Assembly (NCBI RefSeq): GCF_004117075.1
Contig: NZ_CP026721.1
Location: forward strand, 1,550,001 to 1,614,000
Reading direction: 5' to 3'
Length of the DNA: 64,000 bases
Source of the DNA: Fervidobacterium changbaicum
Lineage (GTDB): Bacteria; Thermotogota; Thermotogae; Thermotogales; Fervidobacteriaceae
Positions 51,069 to 60,129 of the stretch are shown here, piece after piece (within the stretch, counting starts at the first letter, position 1; each line of letters begins with the position of its first letter). The position numbers and the translations under genes were made by a program. Under the pieces are notes generated by a model. It was not told the origin of the DNA, did not search any database, and saw nothing but the letters and a program-made list of their open reading frames with translations.

Positions 51069-53612
51069 TTGCCAGACATCAGCCTATTTGGGACACTGAA
51101 CACCGGATTGCTTGGTATTTATGCGAGTAAATTGGCAATGAACGTGGTTGCACACAATATAGCCAACGCAAATACGCCCGGCTTTTCAAGGCAAAGGCCG
51201 GAACTTCTCACTATGCCACCTATACCGGCGAGTTCGCTAACGCAACCATCAATACCCCTTCAAATCGGAACGGGCGTTTACGTTCGTGATATAAAGCGAG
51301 TAAGAGATGCTTTTCTTGATATACAGTTTCGTCAAACGAACAACAAATACAACTACTGGGACACAGTAACTTCAAACCTCCACTTCGTTGAACAACTCTT
51401 AGCAGAACCTTCCGAAGCCGGTATTAGGTATCTGTATGATTCACTTTGGTCAGGAATCGAAGAAGTTATCACTGATCCAACAAACACAGCAGCAAAGCGC
51501 GGACTTGTGAGCAGGGCAGAGCAATTAGTCCAGCACGTGCAAGACCTCTACATGCGTTTAGAACAACTGCGCGTTGATTTGGACAACGAAATAGCACAAC
51601 GCACTCAGCAGATAAACGCAATGGTTAAAAGGCTCGCTGATATAAACGCAAAGGTGAGAACAGCTGTAAGCTTGAGGTACACACCTAACGATCTACTCGA
51701 TGAGCGAGATAGAATCTTAGATGAGTTGTCTAACCTTTCCGATATTTATTACTACGAGGATAACGCAGGTCAGATTACTCTCAGAATTGGTAACCAGATA
51801 GTTTTGACTGGTCAAGATGTAGTTGAATTGCGTGCACTCGAAAGACCGTACGGAAAAGGTTTCAAGGAGGTATTCGCCGGAAATTCAAAATTGGTGTTTA
51901 ACGACGGAAAGCTGAAGAGCCTTTTCGATCTGCGTGATGAAATACTTGTAAAATACATGAACAGGCTTGACGAATTCGTGTTGTCACTTACGGATGAATT
52001 CAACCTGATACATCAAGATGGCTTCAACAGTGACGGGAGTGTAACTGGCTTAAAATTCTTCAACGATATTTCTGCAGAAAGGATAGAGGACTCCAAACTT
52101 TACCGGTTGGCTGGTGCCAAACGTGTTGAGAATGGACCTATCAATTTCATCTCTGGCATGAACGATAGAAAAGATTTCGCCGATATTACGACAAAACCGT
52201 TCATAGAAAAGGGTGCGATAGTGTTTTTTGATGGAACAGAGAAAATCTTTGCCGCGCGAGTTAACCCATACGACAAGGTCGAAGACTTTCAAAATACACT
52301 CTCGACAATTACCGATAGGTGGTTTGATTTGAAAGTTGGTGCCCACGGTGATGGGGGTTATAGGCTTTACTTTGAATCTTCGCAAAATCTTAGAAATACA
52401 CTTGCGCTTGACTTCAACGGTAATATGTTCAATACAATGGGATTTGCGACGAAAAACGTGGATGTCTTTGTTGTTGATAGAAAGGATTTCAAAGTCAAAG
52501 CAGGAAGTTATAAGATCGCTATCAATGGGAAGGAAGAGATTTTGAATGTCACCGAAACAACAACACTCGAGGACTTGGCAACCCAGCTTAACACTCACTT
52601 TGGAACAGATATAAAGGCCTTTGTTCACGATGATAAATTACTCGTAATTCCCACGAAGGTGAACGAATTCAACTTGAAGAACATAAAACTATCGGATTCT
52701 GGTGGATTATTCACACAGGCGAACATCCGTGTTGAAACGTATAAGGCACTCGATACAGGTCGCGAAACGCTTGAAAACATACTCGGTAGAAGTCAGGCAT
52801 TCTCTATTAGAATCGGTGCCACGGAGATAAGAATTGATCCCACGAAGACAACTTTGAGAGATTTAGCCAAGATGATAAATGATGCCAATACTGGTATCAT
52901 AGCTGAAGTCACACCGCACGGCAAGTTTGTTTTGCGTGGTTCAAGGTCGCTTGATTTCGAGCTTAAGAAAGTAATCCAAGGTCCAGAAGCTCTGTGGACT
53001 GCTCTTGGATTTATAGACCCAGACGGTAACCCTTTGAACGATTGGGATGAAGGATTTGTGTTCCTCAATCCTTTCGAGCCACCGAAAGACCAGAGGATGA
53101 GGTACATTAAAGCTGATGCATTATTCATAGACAAGGGAATTCCGAAAGACCCATATCGATTTGTTGAGAAATTCGCAGTCAACTCGACGATAAGAAGCAA
53201 TCCAGAAACGTTGGCTGTGGATATTGGATACACTGAGGAGAACCCGAACTGGGATGCAAAGGTCTTCAAACCATCCGGTCGTGCGAATACAGGCATAGTA
53301 GAGCTACTTTCGGCTTTGAGAAATAAAAAAGTCCTTAACGATGGACTTGAATCATTCAATGAATATCTTGGTAGTGTTGTGGCCGAACTCGGTGTTGAGA
53401 GTGAAACGGCGATGAAGATAAAAAGTAACACGGACTTGATGAAAAAAGAGATCGATGGAGAACGAGAAAGAGTGAAAGGTGTCTCTTTGGACGAGGAGAT
53501 GGCGAATATGATAAAATACCAGCAAGCTTTCAATGCAGCCGCAAGAGTAATGACCGCTGTAGATGACATGATCTCAAGAGTTATAGACAGATTGGGTATG
53601 GTGGGAAGATAG
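51069..53612 (+). CDS. flgK: Flagellar hook-associated protein 1
   Basis: 847 residues, longer than the ~550 of enteric FlgK because of an enlarged central region. The N-terminus (NTGLLGIYASKLAMNVVAHNIANANTPGFSRQRP, conserved core NIANANTPGFSR at ~29-40) and the C-terminus (SLDEEMANMIKYQQAFNAAARVMTAVDDM, conserved EEMANMIKYQQAF at ~805-817) are standard FlgK ends forming the D0 coiled coil. The TTG start at 51069 follows GGGAGTGATGAG. Joins hook and filament. Confidence 0.94.
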   Translation: MPDISLFGTLNTGLLGIYASKLAMNVVAHNIANANTPGFSRQRPELLTMPPIPASSLTQPSIPLQIGTGVYVRDIKRVRDAFLDIQFRQTNNKYNYWDTVTSNLHFVEQLLAEPSEAGIRYLYDSLWSGIEEVITDPTNTAAKRGLVSRAEQLVQHVQDLYMRLEQLRVDLDNEIAQRTQQINAMVKRLADINAKVRTAVSLRYTPNDLLDERDRILDELSNLSDIYYYEDNAGQITLRIGNQIVLTGQDVVELRALERPYGKGFKEVFAGNSKLVFNDGKLKSLFDLRDEILVKYMNRLDEFVLSLTDEFNLIHQDGFNSDGSVTGLKFFNDISAERIEDSKLYRLAGAKRVENGPINFISGMNDRKDFADITTKPFIEKGAIVFFDGTEKIFAARVNPYDKVEDFQNTLSTITDRWFDLKVGAHGDGGYRLYFESSQNLRNTLALDFNGNMFNTMGFATKNVDVFVVDRKDFKVKAGSYKIAINGKEEILNVTETTTLEDLATQLNTHFGTDIKAFVHDDKLLVIPTKVNEFNLKNIKLSDSGGLFTQANIRVETYKALDTGRETLENILGRSQAFSIRIGATEIRIDPTKTTLRDLAKMINDANTGIIAEVTPHGKFVLRGSRSLDFELKKVIQGPEALWTALGFIDPDGNPLNDWDEGFVFLNPFEPPKDQRMRYIKADALFIDKGIPKDPYRFVEKFAVNSTIRSNPETLAVDIGYTEENPNWDAKVFKPSGRANTGIVELLSALRNKKVLNDGLESFNEYLGSVVAELGVESETAMKIKSNTDLMKKEIDGERERVKGVSLDEEMANMIKYQQAFNAAARVMTAVDDMISRVIDRLGMVGR

Positions 53613-53651
53613 TCTAATTAGGAGTTTGAATAATCTAAGGGGTGATTTGTG

Positions 53652-54545
53652 ATGAGAATTACGAACAACATGATAAACGAAAGAACCCTTTTCAACATAC
53701 AGCAGAGTTTGTACAGAATTGCTAGAATGCACGACAAACTCTCTTCTGGAAAAGAAGTTCAGTATCCAAGTGATGACGCTGTCATCGCTACGAGGTCTTC
53801 TAACATATCAAGTAGGTTGAGAGAACTCGAGCAATTCAAAAGGAACGTTGACCATGTCAATAACTTCGTTCAATCGTACGATACCACGCTCCAGGAGCTC
53901 TCGGATTTGTACCACCGAGTTCGAGAATTGATGGTCCGTGGTGCAAATGGAACAAATACCGTTGATGAGAGGAATTCAATAGCTGCTGAACTTAAGGCAT
54001 TAAAGGAGCACCTTATTGAAATTGCAAATACTAAGGTCGGAGATGAATATATTTTCGGAGGTGCGAGATCAGAATTAAGACCTGTGGATGAAAACGGCAA
54101 CATACAGACACCAATGGAAGCTAACGTGAGAAGGAAAATCAACGCATTAGGTTACACCATCACTTACGGTGTTACCGTCTATGACGTTTTCACATTGGAA
54201 AATGGTAAAACGGTATTTTCAACAATTGATGATGCGATAAATGCACTGTACGAAGGAAATGAAAAGAAGCTCTCTGAAATATCGTTAAAAGAGATCGGGA
54301 TTTTGGAACGTTCCGTGATGGAGCACTTCGCATCTGTTGGTGCAACCTCTCGCATGGCAGAGATGGTTGCCTCAAGGATTGAAGATTTGAAACTCTTCAA
54401 CACAGAATACCTTTCAAAAGAGCAGGATGCAGATTTAACGAAAATTTTAACTGATTTGAGCATGCAGCAGGCGGTTCTTGAAGCTTCATTAAAATCGGCA
54501 GCCATGGCCATACAAAAATCACTTGTCGATTTTGTCGGTGGATGA
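53652..54545 (+). CDS. flgL: Flagellar hook-associated protein 3
   Basis: 298 residues. RITNNMINERTLFNIQQSL at the start with the KLSSGKEVQYPSDD motif near 32 is the flagellin/FlgL N-terminal coil. The C-terminus (LSMQQAVLEASLKSAAMAIQKSLVDFVG) completes the coiled coil. ATG at 53652; an adjacent GTG at 53649 is possible. Follows flgK by about 40 bases in the same unit. Confidence 0.94.
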   Translation: MRITNNMINERTLFNIQQSLYRIARMHDKLSSGKEVQYPSDDAVIATRSSNISSRLRELEQFKRNVDHVNNFVQSYDTTLQELSDLYHRVRELMVRGANGTNTVDERNSIAAELKALKEHLIEIANTKVGDEYIFGGARSELRPVDENGNIQTPMEANVRRKINALGYTITYGVTVYDVFTLENGKTVFSTIDDAINALYEGNEKKLSEISLKEIGILERSVMEHFASVGATSRMAEMVASRIEDLKLFNTEYLSKEQDADLTKILTDLSMQQAVLEASLKSAAMAIQKSLVDFVGG

Positions 54546-54578
54546 TATTCGCTGTTCGCACGAGAGGTAAGTGGTGAA

Positions 54579-55250
54579 ATGCATCTTGAAAGGTTTTCAC
54601 CTGACATTTTGAGAGTAATAAAAACAATCGATACACCATATCATAAGCCGACGCACGCGTCGGCTTTTTTAGTTTGGTATTCAAAACCAACGAGTGATAT
54701 AAGAACCGTTGCTGAACTTGGTAGTGGGACCGGTGTAGTTGCATTTGCATTAGCTAAATTGTATAATCTTAGTGTTGAAGGGATTGAAATCCAGAGTGAA
54801 CTTGTTGAACTTGCTCAGCAGGGGGCAAAGTTAAACGGGCTTGAAGACAAAGTGAGTTTCAAAAACTTGGACGTTAAAGACGTTAGAGACTATTATAAAC
54901 CAGAAACCTTCGATATGATTGTGTCAAACTTCCCGTTTCACGTTGCAGGCAGAGGGAAAGAAAGTCCATATCAAGTGCGTCGCTTGAGTAGGGCAGCGGA
55001 TTTAGAAACCATAAACTCTTTCATTCAAGGCGCTTCGTACTTGTTGAGAAACCGTGGGACATTTGTATTCGTTTTCTCACCGAGTATATTACTTACCGTC
55101 TTGGAGTACTTGGACAGTTCCAATCTTACTGTACAAAGAATGTGCTTTTTACACGGCACACCAGAAAAAGAGGCGAAATTGGTGGTTGTTAGAGGAAAGA
55201 AAAATGGTGGGCAGCAGTTGGTAGTTGATCCACCGCAGTGGGGGGTGTAG
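54579..55250 (+). CDS. TrmN6/YfiC-type N6-adenine methyltransferase
   Basis: 223 residues. N-terminal HKPTHASAFLVWYS near 22-35 and the SAM loop ELGSGTGVVAFALAK at 46-60. The motif expected to be NPP(Y/F) reads NFPF at 117-120 (SNFPFHV). The overall pattern resembles YfiC/TrmN6, which methylates A37 of tRNA-Val1. The changed second position is unusual and could change substrate or activity. The end overlaps the ribosome site of purB; the stop TAG is 5 bases before the purB ATG. Confidence 0.78.
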   Translation: MHLERFSPDILRVIKTIDTPYHKPTHASAFLVWYSKPTSDIRTVAELGSGTGVVAFALAKLYNLSVEGIEIQSELVELAQQGAKLNGLEDKVSFKNLDVKDVRDYYKPETFDMIVSNFPFHVAGRGKESPYQVRRLSRAADLETINSFIQGASYLLRNRGTFVFVFSPSILLTVLEYLDSSNLTVQRMCFLHGTPEKEAKLVVVRGKKNGGQQLVVDPPQWGV

Positions 55251-55255
55251 AAAAG

Positions 55256-56548
55256 ATGGTAGAAAGGTACGCACTTGAACCATTGAAAAGCCTTTGGACA
55301 CTCAAAGCACAGTACGAAAGATGGTTGGAAGTAGAACTTGCTGTAGTTGAGGCTTACGAAGAGGTCGGGATCGCACCAAGAGGGACAGCTGAGAAGATAA
55401 AAGATAAAGCCGTCATAGATGTTGACGATATCTTAGCTATTGAACAGATAGTTGATCATGATGTTATCGCTTTCATAAAGTCTGTAACAAAAAATATGGG
55501 TGATGAGGCAAGATACTTTCATTACGGTTTGACCTCTTCTGATGTGGTGGATACAGCCAATTCACTTGCCCTTGTGCGTGCAACGGATGTCATTATAGAA
55601 TCGATGCTCAGGCTAAGTGATGTTTTGTACGAAAAAGCTCTTCGATACAAATCACTTCCAACGATTGGCAGAACGCACGGGATACATGCCGAACCTACGT
55701 CATTTGGATTGAAATTTCTTTCTTGGTATGCAGAACTTCTAAGGAATATTGAGAGACTCAAAGCCGTGCGTGAGGAAATAGCCGTCGGTAAACTGAGCGG
55801 TGCGGTTGGTAATTACGCAAATATTTCACCAGAAGTTGAAAAAATAGCACTTCAAAAACTCGGACTAAAACCAACACCTGTTGCAACACAAGTCATATCG
55901 AGAGATTACATAGCACACCTGATTTCTATATTTGCTTTGATTGCAGGTTTGATAGAACGAATAGCAATAGAGATAAGGCACCTACAACGCACAGAGGTAC
56001 TTGAAGCAATGGAACCTTTTAAGGAAGGACAAAGAGGTTCCTCTGCAATGCCGCACAAGAAAAATCCCATTCTCTGCGAGCGACTAACCGGTATGGCAAG
56101 ACTCATGAGAAGCTACGCTCAGGTTGCATTCGAAAACATGGCGCTGTGGCATGAAAGGGACATATCGCATTCATCTGCCGAGCGGTACGTACTGCCAGAT
56201 TCGACGATGACGATGTATTACATGCTTGAGAAAACAAGATATTTGATTGAGAATTTGAAAGTCTTTGAAGAGAGGGTTAAGAAAAACATAGACCTGACAC
56301 ACGGTTTGGTTTATTCCCAAAGGGTTCTCCTTGCACTTGTAGAAGCAGGCATGAGCAGGGAGGAAGCTTACATCCTTGTCCAAAAGTACGCTTTGCAATG
56401 TTGGGAAACTGGGGAATCGTTCAAAGAAAAATTGCGTTCAGATACAAGGATCAATCAGCTCATCAGCGACGAGAAGTTTGAAGAACTGTTCAGACCGGAT
56501 TACTACCTTAGAAACGTCGAACAAATATACGAAAGATTCCAAAAGTAA
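55256..56548 (+). CDS. purB: Adenylosuccinate lyase
   Basis: 430 residues from the ATG at 55256, behind GGGGGG-TGTAGAAAAG. Fumarase/aspartase superfamily. HYGLTSSDVVDTA near 80-92, GRTHGIHAEPTSFG near 135 with catalytic His, and the signature GSSAMPHKKNPI near 260. Acts in two steps of purine synthesis: SAICAR to AICAR, and adenylosuccinate to AMP. It is outside the purF-purM cluster but shares a leader string with purH (GTGGGGGGTGTAG). Confidence 0.96.
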   Translation: MVERYALEPLKSLWTLKAQYERWLEVELAVVEAYEEVGIAPRGTAEKIKDKAVIDVDDILAIEQIVDHDVIAFIKSVTKNMGDEARYFHYGLTSSDVVDTANSLALVRATDVIIESMLRLSDVLYEKALRYKSLPTIGRTHGIHAEPTSFGLKFLSWYAELLRNIERLKAVREEIAVGKLSGAVGNYANISPEVEKIALQKLGLKPTPVATQVISRDYIAHLISIFALIAGLIERIAIEIRHLQRTEVLEAMEPFKEGQRGSSAMPHKKNPILCERLTGMARLMRSYAQVAFENMALWHERDISHSSAERYVLPDSTMTMYYMLEKTRYLIENLKVFEERVKKNIDLTHGLVYSQRVLLALVEAGMSREEAYILVQKYALQCWETGESFKEKLRSDTRINQLISDEKFEELFRPDYYLRNVEQIYERFQK

Positions 56549-56560
56549 ATAACAATATAA

Positions 56561-56585
56561 AAAGCGGGCTGAAAAGCCCGCTTTT
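56561..56585. terminator. Bidirectional terminator between purB and the Thr/Glu-rich gene
   Basis: AAAGCGGGC (56561-56569) pairs with GCCCGCTTT (56576-56584), 6-base loop, with T-rich tail on + and A-rich flank for -. It serves both converging genes. Confidence 0.87.
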
Positions 56586-56604
56586 AATTAACTTAAAATG
56601 TCCA

Positions 56605-56910
56605 TTAAAACGCTTGTTCGGTTGCCTCTTCAGTTGTTCCTTCCGTTGTTGTTGCTTCAGTTTCTGTTCCTTCCGTTGCTGTTGCTTCTTCTGTTGTTGT
56701 TTCTTCAGTTGTTACCTCTTCCGTTGTTGTTTCTTCCATTGCTGGTGCTTCTTCTGTTGTTGTTTCTTCCGTTGTTACTTCTTCAGTTGTTGTTGCTTCT
56801 TCTGTTGTTGCTGCTGCCTTGCTCTTGTTTGCTGCTACTGCCCAGATGATAGCGACTACGATGATGGCGATGACAATAAGTGTTACTGTCAAACCTTTCT
56901 TGGATGCCAT
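56605..56910 (-). CDS. Membrane-anchored Thr/Glu-repeat protein
   Basis: 101 residues. N-terminal basic MASKKG followed by one membrane helix (TVTLIVIAIIVVAIIWAVAA), then about 70 residues of imperfect TTEE/TTTEEV repeats rich in Thr, Glu and Ala with no aromatic or basic residue until the end. The ATG at 56910 follows AAAAGGAGG. It has its own sigma-A promoter, so it is a real gene and not a chance frame. The tail is probably disordered, very acidic and exposed on one side of the membrane. Function unknown; Thr-rich segments can be glycosylated. The same DNA on + gives a Leu-rich frame that is only a shadow. Confidence 0.8.
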   Translation of the reverse strand: MASKKGLTVTLIVIAIIVVAIIWAVAANKSKAAATTEEATTTEEVTTEETTTEEAPAMEETTTEEVTTEETTTEEATATEGTETEATTTEGTTEEATEQAF

Positions 56911-56964
56911 AGCTCCAACCTCCTTTTGATAAGTTATGAAAAAGCTTTCCTAACTTTCACGGTT

Positions 56965-56992
56965 ATTATACCATTCTGTATGTAACTTTCAA
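56965..56992 (-). promoter_or_regulatory. Sigma-A promoter of the Thr/Glu-repeat gene
   Basis: On the minus strand: -35 TTGAAA (56992-56987), 16-base spacer, -10 TATAAT (56970-56965), about 55 bases before the gene's ATG. Confidence 0.75.
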
Positions 56993-57051
56993 TGAGCAAT
57001 TAGTGAAAAAAGTATGTTAAATCCACATTAAGCAACTTGTTATACTGCATC

Positions 57052-57174
57052 GTGATTATATTTGTAGTAGTTTACGCATTCATAAAACTATGCTTTCTTC
57101 TTGTTTTATGTGTTGTTGCATACCAGCGCATAAACGAGCAAAAGAAAGAGAAAATGAGTATAAAGGGGCTATAA
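57052..57174 (+). CDS. Possible 40-residue single-helix membrane peptide
   Basis: A GTG-initiated frame in the otherwise empty 56911-57313 interval. It encodes a hydrophobic stretch (MIIFVVVYAFIKLCFLLVLC) then a charged tail (QRINEQKKEKMSIKGL). TATACT lies 5 bases before the GTG, so a transcript could begin at the start codon itself (leaderless); no Shine-Dalgarno is present. Composition is that of a small membrane protein, but chance cannot be excluded. No family recognised. Confidence 0.3.
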   Translation: MIIFVVVYAFIKLCFLLVLCVVAYQRINEQKKEKMSIKGL

Positions 57175-57218
57175 TTTCATCTCTTCGGTTTTAGCTACTA
57201 TCACACACTTAGGAACGT

Positions 57219-57248
57219 TTGAATTACGGTGGTGAAATTATGTAAAAT
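57219..57248 (+). promoter_or_regulatory. Candidate promoter of the ornithine degradation operon
   Basis: -35 TTGAAT (57219-57224), 18-base spacer, -10 TAAAAT (57243-57248), 66 bases before the ord GTG. Further upstream TATAAT at 57170-57175 is a second, weaker candidate. The rest of 57175-57313 shows no hairpin or known riboswitch that I can recognise. Confidence 0.5.
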
Positions 57249-57313
57249 AAATAACAGAGCACACTTTAGCCATGAAATTAACAGACAAAATCTACCAGTG
57301 GGAGGGGATTAGA

Positions 57314-58324
57314 GTGAGGATAGTAACATGGGGTTTTGGTGCTATGGGACGTGGTATTGCAAGAAACATCATCGAAAGCAAGTTCATGAAATTGGTTGGT
57401 GTTATCGATAAGAACCCTGAGTTTATTGGGAAAGATGTTGGTGAACTGCTTGGTGTTGGAACGTACGGTGTTCGCGTTAGGGATTCTATCGATGTAATCG
57501 AAGAGACAAATCCTGACCTTGTTGTTATTGCTACAAGCTCGTTTGTGAAGGATGTCCTGCCACAGATCGAGTACGCAGTCAAGAACCACGCAAATGTCAT
57601 CACCATTGCCGAGGAAATGGCTTTTCCGTTTGATTCCCATCCAGAAGAATCACTTTACATGGACAGTTTGGCCAAAAGATACGGGGTGACGATCCTTGGA
57701 ACAGGTGTCAACCCGGGATTTGTCCTTGATACGTTGATAATTGCACTCACGGGAGTGTGTACAAGAGTTGAGAGAATCGTTGCGAAGAGAATCAACGACC
57801 TGTCACCATTTGGAAAAACCGTCATGGAAACACAAGGTGTTGGAACAACACCAGAGCAGTTCGAAGAGGGACTGAAAAAAGGCACGATAGTTGGACACAT
57901 AGGATTTCCGCAGAGCATTGCGATGATAGCGCGGGCTTTGGGATGGAACATCACAAAGATAGAAGAGGAAAGAAAACCGATAATTTCGAACGTCCATAGA
58001 GAAACACCAGTTGTTAAAGTTGAACCCGGTATGGTTGCAGGATGCAATCATTCAGCAAGAGCATATGTCGGTGATAAATGCGTGATTGAACTGTACCACC
58101 CACAGCAAATTCACCCGCACCTTGAGGGTGTCGAAACTGGAGATTACATAGAAATATACGGCGACATAAACATAAATCTGTCGATAAAGCCTGAAATCCC
58201 AGGTGGTAAGGCAACGATCGCTATAGCAACAAATATGATACCGATAGTCATAGGGGCACAGCCTGGTTTGAAATGCATGGCCGACTTGCCAGTACCGAGG
58301 TCAATACTTTCTTTTACAAAATGA
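57314..58324 (+). CDS. ord: 2,4-diaminopentanoate dehydrogenase
   Basis: 336 residues from the GTG at 57314, chosen for GGAGGGG 6 bases upstream; the frame is open back to 57272 but lacks a ribosome site there. Rossmann NAD(P) loop [16 protein letters not shown] near 3-18. [13 protein letters not shown] near 95. [13 protein letters not shown] near 130. Dihydrodipicolinate reductase-like fold. In the oxidative ornithine pathway Ord deaminates 2,4-diaminopentanoate to 2-amino-4-oxopentanoate with NAD(P)+. Assignment is supported by the ortA-ortB-oraS-oraE genes that follow. Confidence 0.93.
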   Translation: MRIVTWGFGAMGRGIARNIIESKFMKLVGVIDKNPEFIGKDVGELLGVGTYGVRVRDSIDVIEETNPDLVVIATSSFVKDVLPQIEYAVKNHANVITIAEEMAFPFDSHPEESLYMDSLAKRYGVTILGTGVNPGFVLDTLIIALTGVCTRVERIVAKRINDLSPFGKTVMETQGVGTTPEQFEEGLKKGTIVGHIGFPQSIAMIARALGWNITKIEEERKPIISNVHRETPVVKVEPGMVAGCNHSARAYVGDKCVIELYHPQQIHPHLEGVETGDYIEIYGDININLSIKPEIPGGKATIAIATNMIPIVIGAQPGLKCMADLPVPRSILSFTK

Positions 58325-58361
58325 TTTTTTAGCTCTTTAAAAAATCGTGGAGGTGAGCTTA

Positions 58362-58685
58362 ATGCTCGCTAATCTTGCCAAGAAAGGCGATTGGGTGCAG
58401 GTTCAGGTGACGATACTCCAGCCGCACGAACGTGCACCGCAAGTACCTGAAGATACCAAAAAAGTTCCCCTTGAAATGAGAGTAAAAGGTTTTTTACAAG
58501 ACGAAGCTGCCGAAATAGGTGCAATGGTGACAATAAAAACAATGACTGGCAGATTGGTAACCGGGAAACTCGTTTCGGTTAATCCAAAATACGAACACGA
58601 CTTCGGTGAACCCGTACCAGAGCTCATCACGATAGGTATGGAACTACGGGAAATATTGGAATCATCGGATGGTGATGAGAAATGA
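58362..58685 (+). CDS. ortA: 2-amino-4-oxopentanoate thiolase, alpha subunit
   Basis: 107 residues from the ATG at 58362 with GTGGAGGTGAG upstream; GTG at 58347 is upstream of that site. Small beta-rich subunit of AKP thiolase (GDWVQVQVTILQPHERAPQVPEDT; the PEDTKKVPLEMRVKGFL region is typical). With OrtB it splits 2-amino-4-oxopentanoate with CoA to acetyl-CoA and alanine. Overlaps ortB by 4 bases. Confidence 0.92.
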   Translation: MLANLAKKGDWVQVQVTILQPHERAPQVPEDTKKVPLEMRVKGFLQDEAAEIGAMVTIKTMTGRLVTGKLVSVNPKYEHDFGEPVPELITIGMELREILESSDGDEK

Positions 58686-60103
58686 GCAAAGATAAATCAT
58701 ACACTGCAGTAATGGCAAGACGTGCTGAAATTATGCGCAAAGCTGTTGGAATAGACTACGAAAAGTTCATAATTGAAGGTATCGCTTTTGATTACGAAAA
58801 GATGATGAAAGAAGTTGGGTATTCGCTTGAAGAAGTACGAAAGATTCAAGCAGAAACATGTGTTGGCAACACTCCACTGGTCGAACTCAAGAACATCAAC
58901 AAACTCATCAAAAAGCTCGCCCCGAAAGGCAAAGGTGCGTGGATTTTCCTAAAAGATGAAGCTACAAACCCATCAGGTAGCTTCAAAGATAGAAGGGCAG
59001 CAATAAGCGTTTACCATGCTCAAAAACTTGGGTACAAAGGCGTGATAGCAGCCACAAGCGGTAACTACGGCGCTGCGGTTGCATCTCAAGCAGCCAAAAG
59101 AGGTCTAAAATGCATCATCGTCCAAGAATGTTACGACAGCCAATGGCGTGGCCAACCTGAAATTCTTGAAAAGGGTCGCTCTTGTGAAGCGTACGGTGCA
59201 GAAGTTGTCCAGCTAACAGTAGGACCGGAACTTTTCTATTACACGTTGGTACTGCTTGAAGAAACCGGATATTTCAACGCATCACTGTATTCTCCGTACG
59301 CAATTGCTGGGATAGAAACTCTTGGATATGAAATTGCAGAGCAGATGAAAGCACTAACCGGAAGATTTCCGGATGCCGTTATCGTTACGCATGCAGGTGG
59401 TGGTTTACTTACAGGTACTGCACGTGGCTTGAAAAAAGCCGGCGCGACGGAAACTAAAATAATCGGTGCAAGCGTAGATTTGAGAGGGCTACATATGGCT
59501 AGTGATACGGACTTCAACAGGAAATACTTCACAACAGGTCACACAGGGTTTGGGATACCATTTGCCGTGTTTCCAGATAGATCAGATGTACCGAAAAACG
59601 CGGCAAGACCTTTGAGATACATGGATAGATATGTACTCGTAACGCAAGGAGAAGTTTTCTACGTTACTGAAATGCTTGCACAACTTGAAGGCTTGCAAAG
59701 GGGACCAGCTGGGAACACATCACTAACGGCGGCAATCGCACTTGCGCTTGAAATGGACGAAGACCAGACGATAGTGGTGAACGAAACAGAGTACACGGGT
59801 GCTGGGAAACTGCCCTCAGCTCAGCTCACATTTGCAAAGAAGATGGGCATGATTGTAAAACGGGGGGATCCGATAAAAGAGGACGTCCCCGGGAAAGTCA
59901 TTGCAATCCCTGAACATCCTTCACAAATAGGAGTAATCGAATACCCAGTCGAAGAGATGAAAAAAAGTTACCTCAAAGAACTTATCAAACGCGAGGGCAG
60001 AAGTGAATTCACAGAGACTGAAATGAAATTCTTGGAAGAAGACCTGAGAGCAACAAGGAATGAAATAACACGCTGGATAGAAGAAGTTAAGAAAATCTTG
60101 TAG
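58682..60103 (+). CDS. ortB: 2-amino-4-oxopentanoate thiolase, beta subunit
   Basis: 473 residues, PLP fold type II (threonine synthase/TrpB-like). NPSGSFKDRRAAI near 99-111 carries the PLP Lys. ATSGNYGAAVA near 122 is the phosphate-cradle Asn loop. VTHAGGGLLTGTARG near 238 is the glycine-rich phosphate loop. Catalyses the CoA-dependent thiolysis with OrtA. The stop is 26 bases before oraS. Confidence 0.94.
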   Translation: MSKDKSYTAVMARRAEIMRKAVGIDYEKFIIEGIAFDYEKMMKEVGYSLEEVRKIQAETCVGNTPLVELKNINKLIKKLAPKGKGAWIFLKDEATNPSGSFKDRRAAISVYHAQKLGYKGVIAATSGNYGAAVASQAAKRGLKCIIVQECYDSQWRGQPEILEKGRSCEAYGAEVVQLTVGPELFYYTLVLLEETGYFNASLYSPYAIAGIETLGYEIAEQMKALTGRFPDAVIVTHAGGGLLTGTARGLKKAGATETKIIGASVDLRGLHMASDTDFNRKYFTTGHTGFGIPFAVFPDRSDVPKNAARPLRYMDRYVLVTQGEVFYVTEMLAQLEGLQRGPAGNTSLTAAIALALEMDEDQTIVVNETEYTGAGKLPSAQLTFAKKMGMIVKRGDPIKEDVPGKVIAIPEHPSQIGVIEYPVEEMKKSYLKELIKREGRSEFTETEMKFLEEDLRATRNEITRWIEEVKKIL

Positions 60104-60129
60104 AGAGAAGAGATTGAGGAGGGAAAGGG

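Noticed and set aside
52793-53569. 258-codon antisense frame over flgK
   Set aside because: No recognisable domain and shadow-type composition; flgK has conserved termini.
56598-56849. Leu-rich and Cys/Phe-rich frames on + opposite the Thr/Glu-repeat gene
   Set aside because: They are complements of the TTEE codon repeats. The minus-strand gene has a promoter, ribosome site and membrane-anchor logic; the + frames have none.
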